From NCBI GenBank assembly GCA_963733765.1, contig CAVTEI010000005.1, positions 62,001-126,000 of the forward strand: a DNA stretch of 64,000 bases, given 5' to 3'. Under the pieces are notes generated by a model that worked only from the letters and a program-made list of their open reading frames with translations, was not told where the DNA came from and made no database searches. Position numbers and translations under genes: made by a program. Shown in pieces: positions 43,535 through 54,234 of the stretch (positions are counted from its first letter, which is position 1; every line of letters starts with the position of its first letter). Source of the DNA: DATKAS01 sp963733765 (GTDB taxonomy: Bacteria > Actinomycetota > Acidimicrobiia > Acidimicrobiales > DATKAS01).

Positions 43535-43939
43535 ATGGGTGCATCCGCAGCCCGATTGAACGACTCGGTGCTCGGCGCCGACACGCACATCGTGATGGTG
43601 CCGTCGGGCACCGGCTCCGTTCCCACCCCGATCCCCGGCCATGTGTTCTCGGGGACGTTGACGTCCGACGCGTCGCCGGACGTCACAATCGAGGGCGCCG
43701 CGGCGGCAGTGGTCGGAACCGTGGCCACCAACAGCCCATCGCACCTGCCGATGCCCCCCGGAGTGTCGTTTCAGTCGCCGCCGTCAAACAAGGGGACGGT
43801 CAGCCAGGGCTCCACGACCGTCACGATCAACCGCAAGGCTGCAGCTCGGGTCGGCGATCCGGTGCGCACGTGCAACGACCCGACTGACCTCGACACGAGT
43901 GCGATCGTCTCCGGCGCGGCGAAGGTGACGATCGGATGA
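43535..43939 (+). CDS. PAAR-type spike tip protein
   Basis: A 134-residue protein with PAAR-like triplet repeats: ARLNDSVLGADTHIVMVPSG, VPTPIPGHVFSGTL, VTIEGAAAAVVGTV, then VTINRKAAARVGDPV. The His and Cys ligands that bind the tip metal are plausible (His at THIVM, Cys in RTCNDP) but not provable here. It is an Afp10 counterpart. Gene start ATG at 43535 with GGGAGGG upstream; the stop overlaps the gp25 start. Confidence 0.88.
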   Translation: MGASAARLNDSVLGADTHIVMVPSGTGSVPTPIPGHVFSGTLTSDASPDVTIEGAAAAVVGTVATNSPSHLPMPPGVSFQSPPSNKGTVSQGSTTVTINRKAAARVGDPVRTCNDPTDLDTSAIVSGAAKVTIG

Positions 43940-44337
43940 GCGACTTCGTTGGCCGCGGCTGGGCGTTCCCGATCCTTCCCGACGCGGGCGGGTCGTTGCG
44001 CTACGTCGACGGGGACGACAACGTCGCGCAGTCCCTGATGCTCCTGCTCGCCACCGCCGCCGGGGAGCGTGTGATGCGACCGACGTTCGGCACGGAAGCG
44101 CCGAGCCTCGTATTCGCTCCTGGCGCCGAAGGCAACCGACGACTGCTCGAGACCACCGTGCGCGACGCGGTTCGCGACTTCGAACCGCGGGCGCGGCTCG
44201 AGGACGTGCTGGTCACGGAAGATCCCGAACGACCGGAGGTCGTCGCCATCGAGGTCACCTACACGGTGCGGCGAACGAACACGCGCACGTCGGTGGTCTT
44301 CCCCTTCTACCTAAGCCGTCCCGGGGGGCTGCCATGA
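43936..44337 (+). CDS. gp25-like baseplate wedge protein
   Basis: A 133-residue protein: GRGWAFPILPDAGGSLRYVD, a segment like GERVMRPTFGTEAPSLVFAP with the EPR-like core, then ETTVRDAVRDFEPRARLEDV. This is the GPW/gp25 family, the Afp9 counterpart, which joins sheath initiation to the baseplate. Its ATG and stop both overlap neighbours by four bases. Intact. Confidence 0.93.
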   Translation: MSDFVGRGWAFPILPDAGGSLRYVDGDDNVAQSLMLLLATAAGERVMRPTFGTEAPSLVFAPGAEGNRRLLETTVRDAVRDFEPRARLEDVLVTEDPERPEVVAIEVTYTVRRTNTRTSVVFPFYLSRPGGLP

Positions 44338-46213
44338 GCATCCTGCCGACGGAGCTCGTCATCGACGACCTCACGTTCGTCGACTTGCTCAAGCTCGCGC
44401 TCGACGACCTTCCGGGCGCCTCCGCGGGCGAGTGGACCTTGCACGGCCCGGTGGACCCGGGCGTGACCCTCCTCGAGCTGTTCGCGTGGCGGTTCGAACA
44501 GCGCCTGTTCACCGCCGAGCAGCTGACGGACGACGTCGTGCGAGCGGGGCTGCGCCTGCTCGGGCTCGCCGAGCCAATGGCCGCCCAGCCGGCGGTGACG
44601 GTGCTCTCGCTCTCAGCGCCAACCGTCGTCTCGCTGCCCGCAGGAACACCCATGGCTCTCACCGACGACGCGGCGGGCAGGCAGCTCAGCCTCGACGACG
44701 ACGTCGACGTGCTCCCCGTGCACCGAGTGTCCGCCGCTGGATCGCTGCACGAGCCCGGCGACCACATCGACTTCTTGCTCGAGCGCGACGGGGCTCGGGT
44801 CGTCCACCGTTCGTTCACGATGTTGGTCATCGTCCGCGGTGTCGTGGCGCCCGCATGGGACTCGAGCGCGCGTGATGTCCCGCCTCCCGCGACGCTCGAA
44901 TGGGTCGCGATCGGCCCGGATGATGCCGAAGAGCGCGTGAGCGTGACCGATCACACGGGCGGACTTCGACGATCGGGGATCGTCCACGTTGCCTGGCCCT
45001 CGGTGTGGAATCACGTGGGCGCGCACCACTGCCGGTTGCGAGCCACCGTCGTCGCCGGAAAGTACGCGGAACCCGTACCCGTGCTCAGCGCGCACGCGAA
45101 CGCGGTCGACCGCGCGACACCGGGTCCCCACGCGTCGTCGATCTCTCCGACCAGCTCGCCGCGCTGCTGCCGCTACCCGATCAGATCCTTCGCATCGAGG
45201 GCTCCGCCGGTTCGCTCGTCGACGAGCCGGGAGCAGTCGAGCTCCTCGTCACCGAGGCCGATGGCCACGAGCACGTGTGGGTGTCGGTGGCGAGCTTCGT
45301 CGGCGCCGCGCCGGAGGACCGCGTCTTCGTCGTCGACCGCGAGCGGGGAGAGCTCCGCTTCGGCAACGGTCTCTCGGGGCGCGTCCCTCGCGCCGCAACT
45401 GGAGCGCCCGTCGAGGCGCGATACGCGCTCGGTCACGGCGCGTCCGGCAACCTCGGCAGAGCGGGGCGTTGGGCGCAGGAAGGCGGAGCCGTGGTCGGCA
45501 CCAACCCGATGCCGGCAACCGGGGGTGCCGACGCGGAGACGATCGAGCTGGCACGCCAGCGCGCGGCCGACGAGCTCGTCCGCCCCGACCGCACGGTGAC
45601 GACGGCCGACGCGTGCAACCTCGCGACCTCGACTCCAGGCGTCGGGGTCGCGCGTGCCCATGCAAGTCCGGGGCACCACCCGGGGTTCCCCTGCGTCGAG
45701 ATCCCGTCGGCGCTGACCGTGACCGTGGTGCCCGACGTCGACCGCGATTCGGCTGTGGAGCTGTGGACGTTGGCACCCGAGCCCGACGCGGGACTACTCG
45801 CCGCGGTGCAGCAACGTCTCGACGGAGGCAGGCTGCTCGGGCAAGAGGTCTTCGTCGCGCCGCCGCCGTACCACGCCGTACGGATCTGGTTGACGATCAC
45901 GCGGTCCGCACGCGACGACGCAGTCGCCGAGCAAGTCGAGACCGCGCTTCGACGCCACCTCGACCCGCTCCGGGGTGGCGCCGAGGGAAAGGGCTGGCCG
46001 TTCGGTGGGGTGATCCGGCCCTCCGAGCTGATCGGGGTCGCCGGGCGCGCGGTGGGCGTCGAGGCGACCGTTACGTCGCTTTCGGTCGCACTCGACGACG
46101 GCGACGCGACCGATTGCGCCGAGCTCGTCATCGGGCCACGCGACCTCGTCTGGCTCGAATCCGCGGCCGTCACCTGGACCGCCGCGCTTCCCGACGGAGG
46201 TGGTCTCCGGTGA
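44334..46213 (+). CDS. Baseplate J-like protein 1 (Afp11-like), one frameshift
   Basis: The N-terminus (LPTELVIDDLTFVDLLKLAL, VDPGVTLLELFAWRFEQRL) and the C-terminal half (VELLVTEADGHEHVWVSVAS, GELRFGNGLSGRVP, VRPDRTVTTADACNLATSTP) are in two frames, with a change near 45125. The R-F-G-N-G-x-x-G motif followed by a linker and an oligomerisation region is typical of gpJ/gp6-like wedge proteins. The full product has about 626 residues. A second J-like protein follows. Confidence 0.9.
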
Positions 46214-48245
46214 CGGACGCGCCGAGGAGGGCCTGGGGCCGCGACGAGCGTGAGCCCGAGCTCACGATGGTGCCCGCGCCCGTGCCGGGCGGCGTCGAGC
46301 CCCAGCTGCTCCCGCGAACGCGCGAGGCGGTGCGCGCGGAGGTCGCCGCCCGCGTCTCGGCGTTCGTGCCGGAGTGGACCGACCTCAGCCCTCGAGACCC
46401 TGGCATCGCCCTGCACCGCGCGCACGGCACAGTCGCGGCCGCCGTCGCGCAGCGGCTCAACCGGCTGCCCCGCCGTTTGGCGCTCGCCCAGATCGAAGTC
46501 GCGGGCGTGCGACCACGACCAGCCGGCGTGGCCGAAGGACTCGTGGGTGTCGTGCTCGCCCCGCGCGCGCCGGACCTCGTCGATGTCGCTTCCGGGTCGG
46601 CCTTCCTGACCCCCGCCGGTGCTGCCGGCGTGGTGCTCGAGACCCAACATGGCTGCACGGCGGTGCCCGGCACGGTCGCCGCGGTCGCGGTGCTGAGCGA
46701 CGGCCTGACCGTCTTCGACGACGCAGCCGACCTCGGTGGTGCGCCACCGTTCGGGCGGCGCCGCCGTCCTCCCGCGGAGCTGTGGTGGGGCGTCGCCTCG
46801 ACCGTGCCACCGGGCGGCCTCATCACGTTCGCGTTGATGTTGACTCCCGCTCCCGGTCGCGCCACGGCGCTCCGCGTCCATCACCGTGACCGCCGATCCG
46901 CCCCCCGCACTTCGATGGGAGGCGTTGACGAGCGCCGGCCCCGAGGAGCTCGCAGTCGAGCGTGACGACACGCGGGGCCTCACCCGTGACGGCGTCATCG
47001 TGCTGCGCGCGCGAGACACGCGCGCGCAGCTGGACTCCGTCGACGCTGCCGGGTCGCGACGGCGACAAACCCCTGTACTGGCTGCGCGCACGCCTCGCCT
47101 CCGGAACGTTCCCCGTCGCGTCCTCGCTCGGAAGCGTCACCGCGAACGGAGTCTCGGTCAAGGCGATGCGAACCGTGCGCGGTGAAGTCGCGGAGCCGAT
47201 CGAACGCCGCGCGTCGGGGCGGTCTCGATACCGGCTGTCTCAAGTGCCAGTCATCCCCGGATCGGTCCTCCTCGACATCGCTGACACCGCAACGGACCCC
47301 TTCGGCGTCGAAGGCGACGTCTCGGCGCAATGGGACGAGGTCGAGAGCCTTGCCACCGCGAGGCCGGACGCGAGAGTGTTCACGCTCGATCCGGCCACGG
47401 GCGTGTTGACGTTCGGTGACGGACGCGCTGGACGCGCGATCCCTGCGGGCTACCGCAACGTCGTCGCGCGCAGCTATGCGACGGGCGGCACGAGCCAAGC
47501 TCCTCCGAAGGTGGGTGACACCCTTGCGCCCGACCGCAGCGTGCCCGGGCTCACCGGGGCCACGGTTCTCTCGTTGAGCATGGCGTCTCCGGCCGAGTCG
47601 CCCACGCAGCTCCTGGCTCGAGGCCCAGCCACGGTGCGCTCACGCGGGCGTGCCGTCGCGGCGACCGACTACGCGACTGCAGCGCTCGACACGGCAAGCG
47701 GTGGGGTCGCCCGCGCGCATTGCCTCGCTGCACGCGATGTCCGCACCTCGGGCGCAGTGGCACCGGGCACGGTCACGGTGTTGGTGGTTCCCCGGTCGAC
47801 CGACCTGAGCACACCGCCGATCCCGACCGACGAGCTCCTCGCTGCAGTCGCCGACGACCTCGCGCGACGGACGGGGGTCGCCGGCGCCACCGTGGTGACT
47901 GTCGCACCCGTGTATCGAGAGGTCGCGGTGACGGCGCTGCTGGTCGGCGCGCCGGGCGCCGACCTCGCGCTGTTGGAGAGCAGCGCCCGCGATCGCATCG
48001 ACAGCTGGCTCAGTCCGTTGACCGGTGGCGACGGGTTGGGCTGGTCTTTCGGCGGCACGGTGCGATGGGACGCTCTCGTGCGGGTGCTGCTCGCCGATGT
48101 GCCCCACCTCCACGCGGTCTCGAGCCTCTCGTTCCGAGCGGGCAACCGCCGGTTACCCGTGTGCACCGACGTCGTGCTCGCATCCGACGAGCTGGTCTGG
48201 CCGGGCGGACACGTCCTCGAGTCGCGACGGGGGGAGGCGGGGTGA
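46210..48245 (+). CDS. Baseplate J-like protein 2 (Afp12-like), two frameshifts
   Basis: The beginning (VEPQLLPRTREAVRAEVAAR, FVPEWTDLSPRDPGIALHRA), a middle (LRWEALTSAGPEELAVERDD) and the C-terminal part (FTLDPATGVLTFGDGRAGRA, VRSRGRAVAATDYATAALDT, LVVPRSTDLSTPP) appear in three frames; changes near 46885 and 47045. The F-G-D-G-R-x-G motif and the overall order match a second gpJ-type wedge. About 678 residues. GTG start and stop overlap neighbours by GTGA. Confidence 0.88.
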
Positions 48246-50019
48246 CCGCGATCGCTCCGACCTTCCGCCTGCTCGACGGGCTCACCGGATGGGATCCGCG
48301 GCCGGGCGACGGCCTCGCCGGCGTGACGATCGTCGACGGCGCCCTGACGCTCGACGGACTCCCCGGTGGGAGCACCACAGCCGAGGATCGCCTGCCCGAC
48401 CTGTTGGCCTGGGACTGCAACGAATGCTCATGGTGGGTCGGAGGACCGTTCGGCGTGCGCCGGCTCGGGCCGTGCGACGTCGAGTTCGTCGCGTGGGGCA
48501 CCGACCGACCGGTCCTCGCGCTCGCCGCGGGCGACGGTGTCGTCGTCACACTGCTCGCGCACGGCATGGGCGTCGAGATCCGCAACGCGCGAACGGCACA
48601 CCTTGTCGGAGAGGCGCGTGTCGCGGGAGCGGTCGGCGTCGCGATCACCGGCGACGGGGTGGTGGTCGTCTCTCGGGGCGGTCAGCTCACGTTCCTCGAT
48701 CGCAGCGGCCTCGTGTGCCGAGTTGTCGACACATGCCTGCCGGCCGATCGGGCATTGCCGCGAACCCGTGTGCCGGGACTGCGGAGCGGACCGAGCGGGT
48801 TCTGCCTCCCCCACCGAGGATGCTTCGACTGGCTCGGGCAGGCCGTGGCGTCGATCGCCGACGAGCCACTGATCCACCTCGCGGCGTCGGGCACCTACCG
48901 CAGCGTGGCCCTCGACTCGGGACTCGCCGGTTGTGAGTGGCACCGGGTTCGCATCGACGCGGACGTGCCTCCTGAGACCGAGGTGCGCGTCGAGGTCGCT
49001 ACGACTGACGGGTCACCGGAGGGCCACGAGCCGCATCCGACGGACTGGTTCGAGGTCGGCGCAGGTGTGCTCGACACGATGCTGAGGACGCCGCCGGGGC
49101 GGTGGGCCTTCGTCCGCGTCGAGCTTCGTGGCGACGGCCGTCGCAGCCCGACCCTGCACCGGATCCGGCTGGACCTTCCGCGCCACAGCGGCCTCGATGA
49201 CCTTCCGGCGATCTACTCGGAGGACCCACGAGCGCGCGACTTCACGGAGCGATTCCTCGGTGTCTTCGACGCGTGGCTCGAACAGGTCGACGACACGATC
49301 GCGCGTCGCGGCGCGCTGCTCGACGCAGACGCGCTGCCGAACGATGCGCTCGGATGGCTTGCGTCGCTGATCGGCATCGGCTTCGAGGCAGAGATGCCGC
49401 CACAGCGCAGGCGCGCACTTCTCGCCGCGGCGCCCGATCTGCACCGGCGCCGGGGCACCCCGTCGGGTCTGCTCGACACGTTCGCGTCGCCCTCGGCGTC
49501 AGCGCCTGGCTGGAGGAACGCGGCGCGCATCGCCCCTGGGGGGCGGTCGGGTCTGCGCGCGTCGGCGGGATGCGTCTCTTCGGTCGGTCGACGGCCCGAG
49601 TGCGCCTCGGCACGTCACGCCTCGGCCGCGCCCGGTTGGTCTCCGGCGGCGACCCGGATCTCGACGCCGTCCGCGCCAACGCCTCCCGCGTCATCGTGAA
49701 TCTCCCCCCCGCAGACGATGCCGGCCGCCGCGTGGACACCGCGCTGGTGAGCCGCGTCGTGCGCAGCCAATCCCCCGCCCACATCGCGACGACCGTCGCC
49801 GTCGCTCGGGGCACCACGGGGTTCGTCACCGGTCTGGCTCGGGTGGGCGTCGACACGACGTTGTCCCGTCCCGCGCCGGCGGTCGTCGGGCGCATGGGCG
49901 TGGGGCGTCACGGCGTCGTCGCGTCGGGCCGCGCCCGAGGGCTCGCGCTCGTCGGCCGCCAGACCGTCTCCACCATCGTCAACCCCCGGCACCCATCGGA
50001 GGGAACGCCATGTCCGTGA
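48242..50019 (+). CDS. Tail protein I-like baseplate protein, one frameshift
   Basis: The first 325 residues are a beta-rich propeller-like domain. They are followed by the phage tail protein I core: LPAIYSEDPRARDFTERFLG, VFDAWLEQVDDTIARRGALL, LPNDALGWLASLIGIGFEAE. The end (VALGVSAWLEERGAHRP, then LVSRVVRSQSPAHIATTV) is in another frame (change near 49485). Full length about 592 residues. In CIS loci this type connects wedges to fibres. The last ten bases overlap the next gene's start. Confidence 0.85.
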
Positions 50020-51323
50020 CTCCCCCTGCGCCGCCCCCGGCTCCCGCTGCGCCGCCCCCGGCTCCCGCTGCGCCGCCCCCGGCTCCCGCTGCGCCGTATC
50101 CGCCGCACGCGGGTCCGCACCCGCATCTGCCCGAACGTCCCAACAAGCCGAGCGGCTGCGGGTGCGCGGACGGCGCGGACGGGTGTGGGGCCATCCCCGA
50201 GCTCGCGCGGCTGCGCTACTTCCACGGCCAGCCACTCGGCGCGCTCGACTTGCGGAGAGAGCAGAGCTACCACCGCGAGAAGGCTCGGCTGCACAACCGC
50301 CTGCATCACGGTTGGGGGTTCGTGTGCGGTCTCGACGTCGTGATCGCCCCGCGCAAGCCGCAGGACGAGTGCGACACCGACCCGACGGTCGCAGAAGTCA
50401 TCGTGATGCCGGGTGCCGCGCTCGACTGCCTCGGGAACGACATCGTCGTTCGCCACCCGCGTCCGGTGTACGTCGACCGTCTGCTCGACAAGCGCGTGCT
50501 CGAGCGCCTCACCGAGCAGCCCGCGACTGTCTACCTCACGCTCTGCTTCCAAGAGACGCCGATCGACCCGATGCGACCACTGCTCACCGGCGGATGCGAA
50601 CCGACACCCGAGTGCGAGCACGGTCGCATCCTCGAGACCTACCGGATCTGCGCGACGCTCGAGCGTCCGAGTCAGGGACCCGCGTGCGAGCCGTGCTGCG
50701 GCGCGTGCGACGAGGCCTGCCTCGAGCTCGTCGCGATCAGAGACTTCAAGCCAGGCGAGCCGCTGCGCGAGGAGCAACTCGACGTCGCGGGCCGCCGTGC
50801 GCTGGCACTGCACGAGCTGTCGGAGATCGTCGGCATCAACTGGGTGCATGGGGCGACGTACTCGCGCGACGACGCCAACGCGCTGCTCGACGACGGAATC
50901 CAGCTCTGGTTCTCGCGTCGCGTCCGGGTCGCGACGCTGACGCGCGGGGTCGTCGAGCTCACGGGCATCGAGTCCGGTGCCGGCCGATCGGCCTCGACTT
51001 ACAACATCGAAGGCCACTTCGTGGGCCTCCCCCAAGACGAGTACACGGACCGCTTCACCTACGCGCGCACCACCTCCGAGACGCTGCAGTACGGCGACCG
51101 GCTGCTCATCACGGTTCGAGGCGACTTCATCCTCGACGAGTGCTGCCGGGCCCTCGACGGCAACCACATCGGCGGCGGGGTGCCCTTGGCGGGAGACCCG
51201 AAGTACGGGCCGCTCGGCGGCGCGCCCGAGCGGGTCTGCCCACCCCGGAAGTCGGGCGACGGCATCGAAGGCGGCGACTTCGTCTCGTGGATCTACGTAG
51301 AGGAAAGAGGTGAGAAGCGATGA
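50010..51323 (+). CDS. CIS-locus protein with Phe-His entry module, copy A
   Basis: A 437-residue protein. After a Pro/Ala-rich repeat (residues 4-30) and a Cys-rich SGCGCADGADGCG segment comes the module ARLRYFHGQPLGALDLRREQ, RLHNRLHHGWGFVCGLDVVI, GAALDCLGNDIVVRHPRPVY. The same module recurs in the next gene and in 53094. Further on there are many Cys in a spacing that suggests disulfides or metal binding, and a C-terminal beta region (GDRLLITVRGDFILDECCRA). The module is frequent in eCIS loci as far as I know, but its role is not assigned. Intact. Confidence 0.8.
   Translation: MSVTPPAPPPAPAAPPPAPAAPPPAPAAPYPPHAGPHPHLPERPNKPSGCGCADGADGCGAIPELARLRYFHGQPLGALDLRREQSYHREKARLHNRLHHGWGFVCGLDVVIAPRKPQDECDTDPTVAEVIVMPGAALDCLGNDIVVRHPRPVYVDRLLDKRVLERLTEQPATVYLTLCFQETPIDPMRPLLTGGCEPTPECEHGRILETYRICATLERPSQGPACEPCCGACDEACLELVAIRDFKPGEPLREEQLDVAGRRALALHELSEIVGINWVHGATYSRDDANALLDDGIQLWFSRRVRVATLTRGVVELTGIESGAGRSASTYNIEGHFVGLPQDEYTDRFTYARTTSETLQYGDRLLITVRGDFILDECCRALDGNHIGGGVPLAGDPKYGPLGGAPERVCPPRKSGDGIEGGDFVSWIYVEERGEKR
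50028..50090 (+). repeat. 21-bp tandem repeat encoding a Pro/Ala linker
   Basis: Three identical copies of a 21-base unit (starting GCGCCGCCCCCGGCTCCCGC) begin at 50028, 50049 and 50070, and the start of a fourth is at 50091. They encode APPPAPA per unit, near the N-terminus of the first entry-module protein. Such a stiff linker could reach out from the baseplate. Confidence 0.9.
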
Positions 51324-52426
51324 CCGTCATGAGCAAGGCTCAGGCGACGGGGCGCTCGGGGTGCGGGTGCGGAGGCGCCGGAGGATGCAGCGGAGGATGC
51401 GGCGCCGGCTGCACCTGCACGGGCACGCCTGCCGGCACCTCCGCGGTGCGCCCTCAGTTCTTCGGCGGGATGCTGCTCACCGAGGACGACCTCCAGTCGA
51501 TCACCGATTACGTCGTGGAGAAGCGACGGCTCACGAACCGCTCTGTGTTCGGCAACGGTGTGGTGTGCGGGCTCGATGTCACCTGCGACCCGTGTGACGT
51601 CGGGTCGGTGGTGGTCGAGCCCGGGTACGCCCTCGACTGCTGCGGCAACGACATCGTGGTGAGCTGCCCCGAGACGCTCGACGTTCTCGCCCTCGTTCGC
51701 GAGCTGCGTGACCGAACCGGCGTCGATTGCGGCGAGCCGTGCGACGACCAGCCTTGCCAGACGTACGTGCTCAATGTCCTCTATTCAGAGGAACCGACCG
51801 ATCCTGTTGCGCCCTACGACCAAGACGACTGCGCGGTCGGCGACTGCCAGTTCTCCCGCGTCCGCGAGGGATACCGGTTCGAGCTCAGCTGTGAGGCACC
51901 CGAGCTCGAGCCCAATGTGATCGACAAGCTCCGCGAGTGCTTCGGCGTCGACGACCGCAAGGTCCGCGAGAAGGCCGCTGCGATGACGAGGGTGGTGCAG
52001 CTCGCCAAGGCACATCAGGGCGGAGTGATCGCCGAGGCCGAGGTCGCGATCCCGCGGAAGGAGGAGTTCGATCGGCTCGAGGGCGGCCCGGTCGCCGTCG
52101 CGAACACGGTCGACCTCCTCGGGCGCTCGGTCGCCGTGCTGGCCCAGGACGCCGCGGCCCATGAGGGTCGCGCCCGCTCGCTCGGCATCAACGCGACTCG
52201 TCGAGACCTCTTGAGCAAGCGCAGCCGCGACCTGGCCCGCCGAGTCCTCGAGTCGGACGAGCTGAAGATGCTCGACGAGAGCGAGCGCGCGATGGCCACG
52301 AGGATCCTCACCACCGCAGACGCGCAAGCAGACCTCGCCGACATCGACGACCAGGGACGCACGCTTCTCGCCCAGGGCTTCACCCAGGCCGAGGCGCCGC
52401 AGGTCTACGCCGCGAGGCCGCGATGA
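51320..52426 (+). CDS. CIS-locus protein with Phe-Gly entry module, copy B
   Basis: A 368-residue protein. It opens with a striking Gly/Cys run (residues 13-37, with SGCGCGGAGGCSGGCGAGC inside), then the module VRPQFFGGMLLTEDDLQSIT, RRLTNRSVFGNGVVCGLDVT, YALDCCGNDIVVSCPETLDV. A long helical C-terminal half follows (from about residue 190). The module aligns position by position with copies A and C. Start and stop overlap neighbours by ATGA. No known function; it may attach to or cap a baseplate element. Confidence 0.8.
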   Translation: MTVMSKAQATGRSGCGCGGAGGCSGGCGAGCTCTGTPAGTSAVRPQFFGGMLLTEDDLQSITDYVVEKRRLTNRSVFGNGVVCGLDVTCDPCDVGSVVVEPGYALDCCGNDIVVSCPETLDVLALVRELRDRTGVDCGEPCDDQPCQTYVLNVLYSEEPTDPVAPYDQDDCAVGDCQFSRVREGYRFELSCEAPELEPNVIDKLRECFGVDDRKVREKAAAMTRVVQLAKAHQGGVIAEAEVAIPRKEEFDRLEGGPVAVANTVDLLGRSVAVLAQDAAAHEGRARSLGINATRRDLLSKRSRDLARRVLESDELKMLDESERAMATRILTTADAQADLADIDDQGRTLLAQGFTQAEAPQVYAARPR

Positions 52427-53097
52427 TCCGCAACGACGTGCTCAGGGGGTTCGTCGACCTCGGCCGATCAGGATGCGCCGAGTACCGACGCGTCGCGGCG
52501 TTGAAGCTCGACGTCCTCGACGAGAAGTCCTACGGCGAGGTGTCGTACCTCGCACGGTCGTACATCTCGATCCTCACGCACTGCTTGTGCAAGCACGCGA
52601 ACCCGCCGTGCGGCACGTGCACCGACCCGCGAGTGCCGATCGCACGGGTGCAGGTCGATCGGTGCGAGGTCGTGGAGGTGTGCGCGCTCGAACGCCACTG
52701 GATCAACAGTCCCCGCAACCTCGCGTACTGGTTCCCCGTCGTGGAGGCACTGCGCGCGCTGCTCGCACGACGCTGCTGCCCCGACGACGAATGCGGTGAG
52801 CGGCCGCAGGCGCAACGGCAGATCGTCCGCGAGCGTGAGGTCAACCTGCTCCGCGACCAGGCGGCACAAGGGCTGTTCATGGTGCGTCCGCCGGAGGAGG
52901 TGCCGATGCTGCGCAGGTTGATGGAGACACTGGGCGATCAGTTCGTCGAAGCGCCGAAGCAGGGCTTCGGGGTCGCGATGATGAGCGAGACGGCAGCCGC
53001 AACCGTCGCTCCCGACGACCGCATCGCCCAGCTCGAAGAGCAGATCACGCATCTGCGCGAGCGGATCGACAAGCTCACGCCGGGTTCACCGGCATGA
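52423..53097 (+). CDS. Hypothetical CIS-locus protein with C-terminal coiled coil
   Basis: A 224-residue protein of a family that I do not recognise. It has a Cys-rich middle (LTHCLCKHANPPCGTCTDPR, RRCCPDDECGE), RNLAYWFPVVEALRALLARR and a final heptad-like helix (IAQLEEQITHLRERIDKLTP). The Cys pattern could bind a metal. It sits between two entry-module proteins, with ATGA overlaps on both sides, so it is part of the machine or its assembly. Confidence 0.65.
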   Translation: MIRNDVLRGFVDLGRSGCAEYRRVAALKLDVLDEKSYGEVSYLARSYISILTHCLCKHANPPCGTCTDPRVPIARVQVDRCEVVEVCALERHWINSPRNLAYWFPVVEALRALLARRCCPDDECGERPQAQRQIVREREVNLLRDQAAQGLFMVRPPEEVPMLRRLMETLGDQFVEAPKQGFGVAMMSETAAATVAPDDRIAQLEEQITHLRERIDKLTPGSPA

Positions 53098-54234
53098 CGA
53101 CCCGGCCGCAGTTCCACGACGGCGCCATCCTCGCGGCCGCCGATTTGAGCGCCCTGGAGGAGACCGGACGGGACCGCGACGCTCGACACGCGCGCCACCT
53201 CCACACACCTGGTGTCGCGGCGGGTCTCGAGCTGCGTACGGAAGCTCGCAACACCACCGGCGGCCAGCCGTACGTGGACGTGGCGTTGACGGCGGGCTAC
53301 GCGATCGACGGCACGGGCCGCGAGCTCGTGCTCGGCGCGGACGAGCCCGTGTCTCCCGATCGGTTCCTCGGCGACAACCCCAACCCCCGCCTCGCGCCCG
53401 GCGAGACCGTGTCCGTCTGGCACCCGGTGTTCGTTCGAGGCCTCGACTCCGCAGTCACCGCGACGAGCTCGACCAGTCGGTGCTCCGGGGGGGCGGGCAC
53501 GAGTGGCATCGAAGAGGTCGTCGAAGTGGAGTTCGGAAGGCCAGGCGACTCCGACGCCGATCAACCGGTGCCCGGGCCCGCCGACGGCCCGGGCGACGGC
53601 AGCGTGGCGCGTGCTCGTCGGCTTCGTGCGGTTCGACACCGCCATCGGTCGCTTCAGTGCGGTCGGCACGAGCGCCGACGGCGTGTCGGTGACTGCTGCC
53701 GGAGCACGAGCCGGTCTCGTCGCGAGCGCGAGTGGCCGCGTCGAGATCCGCGCCGGCGGGACCGCGGCTTCGGGCATCCCCGCACTCGTCGTCGGCAGTA
53801 AACCCGACACGTCACTCACGTTCGGCACGCACGACGGCAGCGGCACACTCGCCGCGTTGCTGAGCGTGGACTCCTCCGGCAACGTCACTGCCAAGGGCAC
53901 GCTCAGCGGCGTCCAGACCGCGGGCTCGGTGCGGCTCGTCGCGGGAACGGCGTTCGACGGCACCGTCCTGCCTCTTCCCGCCGGGGTCGATCAGGCCACG
54001 ATCGACTCCGGCGGGCTCGAGGTGTCGATCTTGGTGACGCCGCACCTGCCCGACCCGACCGCGGCGCCGACCGCCGGCCAGCTGTTCCTGCCCGTGAGAT
54101 GCGAAGTCGACGCCGATCGCCGAGTGTCGTGCCAAGGGACGTGGTTCCGACCTGGTGTTGCGGGAGGCAACGACGAAGCGGCGGCCTGCGACTTCCTCGT
54201 CGTCGTATCGGTTCCTGGGGGCGGTGCGCCATGA
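53094..54234 (+). CDS. Fibre-like protein with entry module, copy C, one frameshift
   Basis: The N-terminal module (TTRPQFHDGAILAAADLSAL, ARHLHTPGVAAGLELRT, AGYAIDGTGRELVLGADEPV) is the third copy of the unit in the two genes upstream. The C-terminal part lies in another frame from about 53605 and contains FDTAIGRFSAVGTSADGV and LLSVDSSGNVTAKGTLSGV, which is typical of phage tail-fibre repeats. About 380 residues in total. This protein is the best fibre candidate, so the module may be the part that mounts it on the baseplate. Confidence 0.78.
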
